Notes under the pieces: generated by a model
Databases searched by the model: none
Told to the model about the DNA's origin: nothing
What the model saw: the letters and a program-made list of their open reading frames with translations, nothing else
Shown here: piece by piece, positions 21,566-30,829 of the stretch
Numbering within the stretch: position 1 is the stretch's first letter
How the letters are laid out: every line of letters begins with the position of its first letter
Translations under genes and position numbers: made by a program
NCBI RefSeq assembly: GCF_010389155.1
Contig: NC_057763.1
Coordinates: forward strand, 47,518,800 to 47,582,799
DNA: 64,000 bases
Origin: Erigeron canadensis
Lineage: Eukaryota; Streptophyta; Magnoliopsida; Asterales; Asteraceae
Direction: 5' to 3'

Positions 21566-23280
21566 GGATGAATGAATGAAGATCTTAGATGGAGCAGAAG
21601 AATCAGCAGGAGGTTTCTAGTGTATATTGTGACCGATTCCCTCGTTTATCTGCAAAGTATCCATGGTTCATTGTTCAGAACATGGAAGAAGACACGGACA
21701 ACCAGATTTTCTCCACCCTACAAAACCCGTAGTTTAAATATCAATGTCGCATCCCTGACCTGCTCGGGGGACGTATCAGAGGATGTTACCATGGCTGGTT
21801 GATTCTCTCCAACCATCGTCACAACAATAAGTGGTCTCTTTATAACCCATCCACTTCTAAAGTCATATCCCTGCCTCTACTTAACTTGCAAGAGGGAGAT
21901 TATCAGTATATCGTAGAATGTTGTTTGTCGGCCCCTCCTGATGATCCCAATTCAGTTGTCTTGTTAACGATAACCAATACCCGTACCTTTATTTCCTGTC
22001 CGTCATCTCCTAAAAGGAAGAAGCCAAGATGGACTAAGATGTCATACTCTAACCAACTTAAGAAATTAACCTATAACGGTGAATTACTACATAGCCTAAC
22101 TAGTTGCAATGGTAAAATATACGCCTTAAGTACCAACAGTTACATAGCAAATTTGATCATACAGGTTGATATTGTAGTTAAGGCTAGAGAAGTTGTGATA
22201 AAACTACAGTTATTTGGACGATGCCCAGAGCATCCTTCCCATTGTTGTTCTGACTTAATTCATCTTCTGAAGGGATCATGTTCAGACTTGTTCTGCATTG
22301 TAGTAGGTTACCATAACGAAACTAGTATAAAGTGGGAAGATTTGTTTAAATCAGACGTGACTAGTATAAAGTGGGAAGATTTGGAAGGCATAAGAAATTG
22401 GGATATGACCGGGAAGAAGTATAATTGTGCATGGCCAAAAGACGAAAACCGAGACTTGAACAATTCAATGCTGTTGTGGGAGAAAGTGCAAGACCTTAAA
22501 GACGCCATCTTTTTTCTGGATCTCCATGATAACTCAATATTTTACAACCCTGCAATCGCGTCAGAGTTTGGGGGTTTCATACACATTCGTGACAAAATGG
22601 ACAATGTAATACATTCATACCATGTCAACTATCAAACCATCGTCCCATATCCCATACCTTCTCTGTTGTTGCCAGCAAGCCACATGTCTATATGGGAATG
22701 CAGGTATTGTTTTTGTACTATTTGTATCTATATATCATATATGTGGAAAGTCTTTTTTTTTTTAAATTTGTATACCATAATAAGTGTAGGTTACAAGATG
22801 ATCACGGAGAAGCCAACTCCAGAGTTTATGCTAAAAAAGAAGAGGATGAGATAGTGGTAACACCAGTTACAAATGACCAAGTTGGATCTCATGAATCAAG
22901 CCTTCTTAGCCTTCCGATTGGTGTTTTGGCGATACTTATGGAGTTTTTTGTTGGTGTGGATTACATGAATGTTCGGGCTACATGCAAACTTTGTCATCTT
23001 GCAGCACCGCCGATGCACTGGAGATGCAAAACAGCATTTGAGAGATTGCAGAATGATTCACTCCCTTCACCCTAGCTGATGGCTCTGCAAGAACATCGAG
23101 GGGTTATCGCTTTTAAAGATCCATTATTGGGTGACAACTACTTTATGAAAAATTCATAGGTAACAGTTTTTAATGAGAAAATATAATGTTCGAGGTTTGG
23201 TTGGTTGGTGTTTAAAATGAGAGACTCACGCCTAGTGTTTTTTAACCCATTCACAAATGATCTCCGCGAGCTCCCAAATA
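21566..23280 (+). pseudogene. KIB/F-box gene, N-terminal part (interrupted)
   Basis: A first KIB1-4-type beta-propeller (DUF295) is readable from about 21650 to 22703, with IRGCYHGWLILSNHRHNN, KWSLYNPSTSKVISLPLLN, CNGKIYALSTN and FGRCPEHP. A GT-AG intron (22704-22789) joins it in phase to LQDDHGEANSR. An F-box follows (SLLSLPIGVLAILMEFF ... NVRATCKLCHLAAPP, about 22905-23010), then the start of a second propeller (RDSRLVFFNPFTNDLRELPN, ending at about 23279). F-box proteins of this type act as substrate receptors in SCF ubiquitin ligases. Breaks: a frameshift near 21640, stops at 21730-21732, 23073-23075 and about 23158, and then the pararetrovirus-like insertion. A 39-bp tandem duplication (about 22320-22383) repeats TSIKWEDL. 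The C-terminal half is at 27368-28038. Confidence 0.8.
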
Positions 23281-23524
23281 TGAAGACCAACCAAGATACC
23301 AGTAAGACTCTTGGTATGGCTGATCTATATAAGACCAGTAAGAGGACTAGAGGTTCTCTTGAGCTAGAAGATCTTGAAGGATCTTAAAGCTGACGGAACT
23401 TCTACACTAAGGCTCGAGTGGAGCACTTAGTAGCTCGGAAGGAGCTATGCAAAGCTAAGGCTCAAAGGAGCTCTTAGGAACCAAGAGAGAATTATAGAAC
23501 TAGAGAGAGAAGTATAGAAAGAAG

Positions 23525-23585
23525 TTTTTATTTCTTTTCTTGGATGATTTACAAATGATGCGGGAGACTTCATTTTATAGGCAAA
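23525..23585 (-). promoter_or_regulatory. TATA box and poly(A)-type signal of the insertion
   Basis: Read on the minus strand, CCTATAAAATG (about 23580-23570) is followed some 40 bp later by AGAAATAAAAAC, which contains AATAAA (about 23532-23527). In caulimovirids a TATA promoter lies after the last ORF, and a polyadenylation signal lies downstream of the start site because the RNA is terminally redundant. The arrangement fits but has not been tested. Confidence 0.4.
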
Positions 23586-23842
23586 GGAAAAGACTCCATG
23601 ACAACATAACAATAATATAAAAATCTAGATATACTTATCTAGATGGAATATTCCTAGGATATTCTTTAATCACTTTAAGAGTGATTAAGACCTTATTTAA
23701 TTATTAAACACACTTAAGACACATTAAACACACTTAAGACACACTTAAGACCTTACTTAGACAATATTAAATAAACGACACACATTACTAAAATTCTTTC
23801 TGCGGATTAAGTATCTTGACGTCGGACTGCCATTGTTAACCC

Positions 23843-24400
23843 TTAAACTTCATCACTTGTTGTAGCTGGGACTTGGAAATAGTGCACTTTGGTGAATATT
23901 GGAAGCTTATTGAGATAATCTGTATAAGCTTGATCCCATTCACGCACTTGCGGATGTTTATGAATATCTTTTGTCCCATTCAGAATCTCTGGGTCCTTCT
24001 CTGCAACATCAGACTTGTTTGCTTCTGCCAACACCATGCGGGTTCTTATCCATGATTCATAGTGATTTTGTCTGTAAAATGAATCTGCTGGAGTCATATC
24101 CATCCATCCTTGAATGAACTCATCTGGGCTGCATCGTTGGGTGGTTTTATGGTATTTAGGCTTGTAAAGAGTAAGGATACAGTGTTTCCTAGGGGCTCTT
24201 CGTAATGCATAAATCCATTCATCCATCGGGAGAAACCACTGTAGAAGACGGTAGGTGTTGAGTTCATTTTTGTTCAATTCACCCAATTCGCAACTCACCA
24301 GGTAGGTTACAAGTTTCTGGGAGTTAAAGGCGAAAGCTGTGCAGAACTCTTCAGTGAGGTACCAAAGGAAACTTAAAGCTTCATCTGGCAGGGCATCCAA
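23843..24400 (-). CDS. Unknown ORF of the pararetrovirus-like insertion
   Basis: 185 codons from the first ATG; the frame is open further upstream to about 24540 (…DPSLLSWKTFLTITIKTCG…), so the functional start may be earlier. It is soluble, with many Trp, Tyr and Leu residues and no zinc motif or RT/protease signature. Visible stretches include ALSFLWYLTEEFCTAFAF and YESWIRTRMVLAEANKSDV. I do not recognise a domain with an assigned function. It is the last ORF before the non-coding region with the TATA signal. The uninterrupted frame suggests modest age or constraint. Confidence 0.5.
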   Translation of the reverse strand: MDALPDEALSFLWYLTEEFCTAFAFNSQKLVTYLVSCELGELNKNELNTYRLLQWFLPMDEWIYALRRAPRKHCILTLYKPKYHKTTQRCSPDEFIQGWMDMTPADSFYRQNHYESWIRTRMVLAEANKSDVAEKDPEILNGTKDIHKHPQVREWDQAYTDYLNKLPIFTKVHYFQVPATTSDEV

Positions 24401-24525
24401 TTTTTTGATACGTAGAGTACTTAAGTATGGGTGGTCTGGGTGGAAATGAAGGCCATATAGAGGTCTGCCACATGTTTTTATGGTGATGGTGAGAAATGTT
24501 TTCCAGGATAAGAGGGATGGGTCAT

Positions 24526-24834
24526 TTATGTTGTTTTCTTGACCACTTCTGTAATTTCTTCTGGGACACCCTCTTCTTTTAGTTGTTGATGAAGTGGCTT
24601 GGTTGGTTTGGATGTACTCATTGTAGTTTGTGGATGGCGCTTCATGCCTTTGTACTTCCTTTTATAACTATCATTTTCAGGATTATTCATGTACCTGTGC
24701 TGAACAGTAAATGTCCATTGGTTCTTCGAGAAGGGCGGCATCTTTTGTCTAATCAGGGGACTGTTGAGAGTATGGGCATTTTGTCTGAGCATTATCCTGC
24801 ATTCACCTTTGGGAATCTTTGCAGGTGCAATCAT
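24526..24834 (-). CDS. Small basic ORF following the capsid-like ORF
   Basis: 102 codons, rich in Lys, Pro, Gln and Thr (KGMKRHPQTTMSTSKPTKP), with no recognised domain. Its ATG overlaps the stop codon of the capsid-like ORF as ATGA (minus strand, 24834-24831). It could be a real short ORF using coupled reinitiation, or simply the continuation of the capsid ORF after a frameshift. Its 3' end overlaps the open frame of the next ORF. Confidence 0.4.
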   Translation of the reverse strand: MIAPAKIPKGECRIMLRQNAHTLNSPLIRQKMPPFSKNQWTFTVQHRYMNNPENDSYKRKYKGMKRHPQTTMSTSKPTKPLHQQLKEEGVPEEITEVVKKTT

Positions 24835-25892
24835 GCCTTGGGGTCCATTGTCAGTAACTCGTAGGACCTCATTTGTGAGTTGTCGTCTGACAGATTCTCT
24901 CCACTTGTTTGGGGGGGGTCCCTTTTTTGGCTGTTAGCGATTTTATTGTCAAGGAACAGTGATGCCCCTTGGGGAAAAGATAGGGGCGGGCGATCTTCTT
25001 GTTCAATGAGCACCAATTGTGCCATGTAGATAGGTCTAGGACCTATTTCTGAGTTGGTTGACTCATCTGTATTTGACTCGTCCGTGTCTGACTCGTCTTT
25101 GTTGTATCGGATTGAGCAGATTGTCTTTTCTCCGGGGTTATCATCTAAGGAATACAAGGACTCTAGATCTGAAACATCAACTGGCTCAATCTTGTTGATT
25201 GCTTCAATCAATGCTTGGGTCTTCTTTTTTTCTTTGCAATCTCTAGCAAAATGCCCCTTTTTATTGCAGACATAACATCGATCAGTGTTTCTTCCTCTGT
25301 ATTCTTTTTTGCTAAGGAATTTCCAATCCTTTTTGTCTTTCTTCTTCTCGGTTGAGTAGTAGTTACTAAACTTCTTTATGATAGGGGACCTTTTTGAAAG
25401 ACGGGAGCAGCTACATGATGATTCATCTTTGCATTTGATTTTCAAATGCCTTTCATCACAAGCAGATCCAAGACTCTTTCCAGTTCTCTCAAATTCAACC
25501 AAAAATTTCTTTTGGTTACATAGCTTAGATAAAACATTCTTTATGAGTTGGAAGAGTTCACCCAGGGTGATATTGGCGACTATCTTGTTTTTGTTTTCCA
25601 ATGCTCTATACGCTTCATTTGCAAGAGATTCTGGGAAGGAGTTTAGTAAAACTTGTTTCAGGTTCACATCATCTATGCCATTTAAGCAGTACGACCTTTC
25701 TGACATTCTATTGTAGTGTTTCTCCAAGTCTTTTAGTTGGAACGAACAACACTTCATTTTTAGAAATTCTTCTCTGGCTCGGACAGTGTGTTGTGTCGGG
25801 TCTCCAATGAACTCTAATATAATAAAGTTCATAAAAACTTCTGCAGATTGTGCAGAAAGCAGCTGATGAGCTCTGTAATCACCAAGACTCAT
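24831..25892 (-). CDS. Caulimovirid-like capsid protein with CCHC zinc knuckle
   Basis: 353 codons. The N-terminal ~170 residues resemble the conserved capsid core of plant pararetroviruses (TVRAREEFLKMKCCSFQLKD, LKQVLLNSFPESLANEAYRA). A basic Lys/Ser-rich stretch follows, then a zinc knuckle CYVCNKKGHFARDC (spacing C-X2-C-X4-H-X4-C) for nucleic-acid binding. The tail is strongly acidic (ESDTDESNTDESTNSEIGP). This order (core, basic region, knuckle, acidic tail) is the capsid layout of the family. The frame is open, but capsid homology probably continues upstream of the first ATG, so the N-terminus may be truncated or frameshifted. No viral protease or polymerase follows. Confidence 0.65.
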   Translation of the reverse strand: MSLGDYRAHQLLSAQSAEVFMNFIILEFIGDPTQHTVRAREEFLKMKCCSFQLKDLEKHYNRMSERSYCLNGIDDVNLKQVLLNSFPESLANEAYRALENKNKIVANITLGELFQLIKNVLSKLCNQKKFLVEFERTGKSLGSACDERHLKIKCKDESSCSCSRLSKRSPIIKKFSNYYSTEKKKDKKDWKFLSKKEYRGRNTDRCYVCNKKGHFARDCKEKKKTQALIEAINKIEPVDVSDLESLYSLDDNPGEKTICSIRYNKDESDTDESNTDESTNSEIGPRPIYMAQLVLIEQEDRPPLSFPQGASLFLDNKIANSQKRDPPQTSGENLSDDNSQMRSYELLTMDPKA

Positions 25893-25961
25893 ATACCAGT
25901 CTCTGAGCCTGCCTTGGCATCTGGTTAAGAACCTTTTGATGACTATGTCTATGTTGTAATA

Positions 25962-26254
25962 CTAGAGTTCAGCTGTACACCAAGTCAACATTTCAATACT
26001 TCTTTCTTTCCATTTTGATGGTGGAATGTCATCAAAAGTGAACTGTATTTTTGAATCGTTGCTCGGATGCCTGTGCATGTTTTCAGTGTTTTCATTTTGA
26101 GCTGTTCCAGACATAGCGTCATCAACCTCAAAGTAAAAAGCGTTCTTTTCTGTGGCTTCTTCTGGTTCTGCCATGAACAGATGTTCGAAAGCAGTTGTTG
26201 GTGGTAGGTCTTCATAAGAGCCATTATTAGAGCAGGAGTCTGTTTCATCATCAA
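25962..26254 (-). pseudogene. Degraded ORF upstream of the capsid-like ORF
   Basis: Two overlapping frames (26174-25962 and 26254-25985) show readable acidic sequence (EEATEKNAFYFEVDDAMSG; TFDDIPPSKWKERSIEMLTWC). The PPSKW/R-Trp pattern is typical of the region just before a capsid core. The frames appear to be parts of one protein split by a frameshift. Assigned to the same insertion. Confidence 0.4.
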
Positions 26255-26678
26255 TTTCTGGAGTAATAACAGGAGCTATCGTTTTCAGTGGTTTTTGATC
26301 TTCCCGGCATAAGTTATAAAGGAAAGATGAGATGGGGTTCTCTTTTCCTTTAGGCAGGGAAACTGGAGCCTTGGATCAGGCTATCATCATGCTGTCATCA
26401 ATCACTTGCTCTTTTATGTTGCTTGATGATGATGGCTGGTTGACATAGCTGGGAGGGTTCTGTGTTGGGGAGGCCTTTCTGGCTCTCTGTTTGATCTAGG
26501 TTTGATCTTTTGACCATAATTTCATTGATGGAGACGGCGTTGCAAACAGTGATGTTGACAACAGTTGCGGATCAAAAGCTGGTCTAACAAATGGGGTAGT
26601 AGACATCCTCCATAGATCATCAGCAAGAGTCTTTATTCTTTGTTGTTTGTGTTGTCTTCCAGATCAGTTAGTTGTGCT

Positions 26679-27380
26679 TTAAGGAACTTCATCTCTTCCT
26701 TTTTTTTTGACAAGATGCTTAGGTCTATGAGAGAATGGAATATCTTTTACCATCTCAAAGAGTTCACCATGGACTTTAAGAATCTTGGACTTAAGATCAT
26801 AAATGATCCCTTCTAAGCCTTGTACTCTTGTCAGTATTGCTTGCTGTTCTTTTGAGGCCGTTTGTTGTTGGGTAATTATTGTTTGAAGGGCCTTGTTCTG
26901 AGCAACAACATTTTCACTTTGCCAGTTTAATGTGGCTTCAGCAGGAGAGATGTTATTTGTGACACCATTAGGACCAACAATATTTGGTGTTTGGACTTTC
27001 CAGCTGTGTTTGGTTTTCTGTTGGGGATTTTCAAAGGAGGACAACGGGGGGAATTCTGTTTGGTATTCTGAGGACATTGGGGATGGGGTAATGACGAAGC
27101 ATTCTTTCCAATTATAATCTGGTTGGATCTCGGGTTTTGTGGGTGATAAAGGTTTAGGTGGCGAGTTTTCATATAATACAAAAAAGTCAAACTTTCCAGA
27201 TGGTTCACCAAGAAGACCAACGGTAGGGTCTCCAGCTTCATACCTCTTTTTTAGAGATGTTTGTGATCCTTTTTTGTTTCTCTTGGGAATGTCTTCATCG
27301 TATTTTACTTGATCTGCCTCATCTAAGCATGCCTTGCAGTTACACACATCATAAGGGAAGTGTGTATCATTACTGGGCAT
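26679..27380 (-). CDS. Coiled-coil ORF of the pararetrovirus-like insertion
   Basis: 233 codons. There is a Pro-rich segment in the middle (NSPPKPLSPTKPEIQPDY), then a motif around residues 135-160 (ISPAEATLNWQSENVVAQNK) leading into a Gln-rich heptad region predicted by eye to form a coiled coil (ALQTIITQQQTASKEQQAIL ... VQGLEGIIYDLKSKIL). Its basic C-terminus ends in HLVKKKGRDEVP. In caulimovirids a segment of this type lies between movement and capsid proteins; no movement-protein domain is present here. The first ~13 bp of this frame fall in host gene sequence, so the ORF is 5'-truncated by the insertion boundary. Confidence 0.5.
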   Translation of the reverse strand: MPSNDTHFPYDVCNCKACLDEADQVKYDEDIPKRNKKGSQTSLKKRYEAGDPTVGLLGEPSGKFDFFVLYENSPPKPLSPTKPEIQPDYNWKECFVITPSPMSSEYQTEFPPLSSFENPQQKTKHSWKVQTPNIVGPNGVTNNISPAEATLNWQSENVVAQNKALQTIITQQQTASKEQQAILTRVQGLEGIIYDLKSKILKVHGELFEMVKDIPFSHRPKHLVKKKGRDEVP

Positions 27381-28038
27381 TTCGAAAGCTTATGTTTCTC
27401 AGCTCCACCTACTTCCCCTGATTGTATGGTTGCTGGATTTGAGGGTGAATGTGGGTGGCCAATTTTCATCCATTTCGTATCTGGCGAACCAAATTGGCAG
27501 AGGCTTATTTTGTTCGAATATAGTCCACCTTGTATTTCTTTTCCAACATTTGTTGGCCAAGATCTTTATGCCTTTGAGAAGAACGATAAAGATATAATTG
27601 TTTTCAAAATTTTGGACGAATATTTCTCTTTGGATTTTTTTGGGTGGCCGAGACCCAATAATGCCTGATGATGCACAATATTTCTTGGTGAGTGGTGATC
27701 AACAAGTACTACTAGTCATTATGGGGGGAATTGGAGATCCCATTGAGATATTCAAGCTAAATGATGAATCAGATTGGGAGAAAATAAATAGCATAAGAAA
27801 GCACATGATCTATATGTGTGAGACAAATTGTCTATGCATTGAAGCCAAAGTGCCAGCCATGGAAAACAAGATCTTCCTTCCACAGGTGTGTTCTGCAAAC
27901 GGCAAGATAGTGTTCTATTCGCTAGAAACATCCTCGTTTCACACATTTAATGGCAAAAACTTGCAACAGGATGTAAGTGATATGTCGAATGTTACCCATC
28001 TTTCTGCTCATGCATGGATTGAACCAAGTTGGTCATAG
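27368..28038 (+). pseudogene. KIB/F-box gene, C-terminal part (interrupted)
   Basis: It continues the second KIB1-4 propeller exactly where the upstream part stops: HFESLCFSAPPTSPDCMVAG, then WQRLILFEYSPPCISFPTFVGQDLYAF, then a frameshift near 27640-27665. The next frame reads AQYFLVSGDQQVLLVIMGGI through IEIFKLNDESDWEKI to SAHAWIEPSWS and TAG. Joined to 21566-23280 this gives a propeller-F-box-propeller architecture, now dead. Its sequence is well preserved, so the insertion and stop codons are probably not very old. Confidence 0.8.
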
Positions 28039-30144
28039 CTTTACCTGGATAAACATCTTTAACTAACTCTATGTATTAGTGATGACAAGATGGTAGCTTT
28101 TATAAGGTTATTATTCAGTAGTAATTTTCTATTTTTGAAAAGACTTAGTTCTGGCATAGCTTCTCTTTTTGGGGTAATAAGATGAATGCAATGTTGCATT
28201 TAAAAACATTTCTGTGAATTGATATTAGGGAACATTTTACACTTTTATTCCTCCTCATGGCAAAAGTCGATAAAGACATTTTACGAAAAAGTTCCAATCC
28301 AAAATCCACAGTTTTATTTTCTTTCAGTTTAAGTTGCTGTATGTAGTCAATTATTTATACTCCGTTATAAAAATTATTCACCCTAGAAATAAAAAGTGTT
28401 ACGAAAATATTAAATACAAAAATATTAAATTGCCCTTAATAAACATCCACAATAGAAAGAGTTTTTATAAATGACCAAATTTGTCCTTAATGAATTAATT
28501 TACACCTTACACTTTTATTTTAATAATTAACATTTTAAGCTCTTATCTTTTTCAATATTCCACTATCACCTTTAGATCAACTTACACTACTTGATACCGC
28601 CACCACCATCAATAATACCGTCATCGACATCACTAGATTGCCGTCCACACTACCACCGTTGTATTACGCATGTATCATGCTCGTATATTATATATGTATG
28701 TATAACTCTACCGTAATAATAGAATATATAGATTTAAATGCAGTGAGTCATGTGAAGTGAGTCATGTGAATTGATTACTGAATGAATATAAGGGGGAAGG
28801 GAGCCGATCACGAGTTGGCCGGCGAGATGGAGAGGGTTGGAGCGAGTTCAGGAAGTAGCAGATGCCACCTGCGCGAGTTGAGGTGCGAGATGGCGGAGCG
28901 AGCTTGTCGCTCGCGGAAGGTTGAAGACGAGGTTTAGGCGGGAGGGGGGCAAACTGAAACATATTCAAACGGTCATATGACTGTTAGGGACTGCCAGTGT
29001 AACTTTACAGGTTCCAGGGGGCTTAAATGACAAGTCTGTGAAAGTTTTTTTTTTAATAAATATTTTGTTTTTTTGCTTTTATCTATTATATATATAAATT
29101 AATTTAACAATATAAACCAATTTATTTTCTTATATATAAAGTAATTAATATCTAAACCAATTTTAGCATAAGTTTTTTTTTTCAATATTTTTTTTTTGGC
29201 ATAATATAAACTTTTTTTTAATTATGTAATGTATTTTATTATTAATAAAAGATATAAATTAAGAAAGAGTTAGTTATGTAAAGTTTATAATGTTAAGGAT
29301 AAATTATTAAAATATGAAAAAAAGGTTGAGAGTTTTGGATGTCACTAAAAAAAGATTAAAAAAAGGTTGAAGGATTGAAATGAGGTGGAGTAATTTGATT
29401 GGATAAATTTGAGGGTTAGGGAGATAAGCCCTCGACTCCCTCCCCTAAACAATAACCAAAAATGCAGGTTTAAGATGCTACTGGTACTTTGATGCTTAGC
29501 CTTTTTATTTTTCTCTCTCTCTCCTTGATAATATAAAAATAAAATAAAACTTCACTGCTGTTACAGCTTATAGACATGACGTAAAGCAATTTACAAAAGA
29601 GCTTTTGCCTCTGCCCAATTCTCCTCCTCTATTTGTTTCTTTCTTCTCCCTCTCATCACATATTACGGAGTTTTACATTGCTACTCTACCCACCCCTATA
29701 ATCTCCTTTTAATAAAGAAAATTGTTAATTGTATCAAAGTGTTTATTCATGTACCAAGTATGCATATTATGTTTGTACGTTGTTTAGACTTTTAGTTATA
29801 TCAAATGATACATTAATTGAAAAAAAAAACATGTTACTAATATGGGTTCTTTAAATAAAACATACTAGTATAATATATCACAAACTACTACTTAATGATT
29901 TAAAAAATGTTCTTTTGAATAAACAAAAATAGTATATACCCTTTTTGAAGTTTTTTTTAACCACTTTAGGATTTCAAACCAGCTCACTAAAAGAAATAGG
30001 AAGAGAGCAATTACATTATTCGGGAATTTCAATCATCCTAACTTATAAAATCTTTAACAAGTTATTATAATAATTTATCGACCAATCATAATAACTTTTA
30101 ATTTGCTCTAATAACTCTCAATTATGAATATTAGAAATAGATTA
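28039..30144. other. Intergenic, no gene recognised
   Basis: AT-rich except for a GC-rich patch at about 28785-28960 (short ORFs on both strands, no recognised domain). Homopolymer A and T runs are frequent. A CTCTCTCTCTCC tract lies at about 29514. Nothing supports a gene. Confidence 0.45.
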
Positions 30145-30478
30145 GTGTTACTTTTTTTAAAAGGTGAATTTCGCTTGAGAACTTCGTGTCGCGATTCGAC
30201 AGCGGGAGGTCTAGCATACGTTGTCTTAACCGGGTCCGCGCTAGAGAGCTCCCTCGAAGTAGAAATGCCTATTTCAAATACCCGATGGGGGGAAAACTCC
30301 CTACTAATCCGCCCGAAGGCACGACGATCAATAGGGGTAAACCCTGCCCCCTCAGACTTGAACCTAGATATACCCAAACCAAGCCTTCATAGGAAGACTT
30401 CCTATGTACTTCTCAAGTCTTGAATCCAAGACCTCTTGCTTGTAAGGCAAGTGCTCAACCACTTGAGCTAACTAGAAA
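30145..30478 (-). mobile_element. tRNA-derived SINE (family A, copy 1)
   Basis: On the minus strand it starts near 30478 with TTAGCTCAAGTGGTTGAGCA (RNA polymerase III A-box-like), followed by AGGTCTTGGATTCAAGACT (B-box-like, 30431-30415). The body ends in a T-rich tract at the left (30150-30158, plus TTTTTTT). A diverged copy lies at 56060-56335. ORFs on both strands across it are shadows. Confidence 0.65.
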
Positions 30479-30829
30479 GTACTGATTAATATTACTTAAT
30501 ATTCATAATTAATATCACTTGATATGAAAGTTTTATTTAGTGATATTATTTATTTGTTTTCATTAATATCAAGGTGCTTTTGAAAGTTTCATAATTTGGT
30601 TAACAACTAAAGGCACAATCTCATGAGATATTGAAAAAAAAAACCTTAATTTTCTTTTTACGAAAAAGATAATGAAAAAAATTGACAAAAAAATTATTCA
30701 TTGGAGATACTTTTATCAATTGAGTTTTTATACATGATAAAGTTTTTTTTTGTCTCCTTTAAAGTGTAAATTTCTATCCATTCTAAAAACTAGTTGTCAT
30801 AATAATTGGTTCCATAGATATACATACAA

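Larger units (their letters stand above)
23281..27367 (-). mobile_element. Endogenous pararetrovirus-like insertion (~4.1 kb, no RT)
   Basis: This block interrupts the second propeller of the KIB/F-box pseudogene exactly between ...DLRELPN and HFESLCFSAPP, so both junctions are visible to within a few bases. All its ORFs are on the minus strand: a coiled-coil protein, a short acidic ORF, a capsid-like protein with a CCHC knuckle, a small basic ORF and a downstream ORF. An AT-rich non-coding stretch with TATA and AATAAA signals follows. This gene order and capsid type resemble plant Caulimoviridae (by-eye family assignment). Protease, reverse transcriptase and RNase H are absent. No LTRs, TIRs or target duplication are seen, which fits capture of viral DNA during repair better than transposition. 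Confidence 0.6.

Noticed and set aside
23281..27367. LTR retrotransposon gag region
   Set aside because: No LTR, primer-binding site or pol is found, and the gene order and acidic tail after the zinc knuckle fit a caulimovirid capsid better. Kept as uncertain.
30124..30423. ORFs on both strands of similar length
   Set aside because: They are shadows over a tRNA-derived SINE; the diverged copy at 56060-56335 gives a different broken frame.
30417..30478. Possible tRNA gene
   Set aside because: It has A- and B-box-like sequence, but the downstream body and second genomic copy show a SINE, and no cloverleaf with a proper anticodon arm could be drawn.
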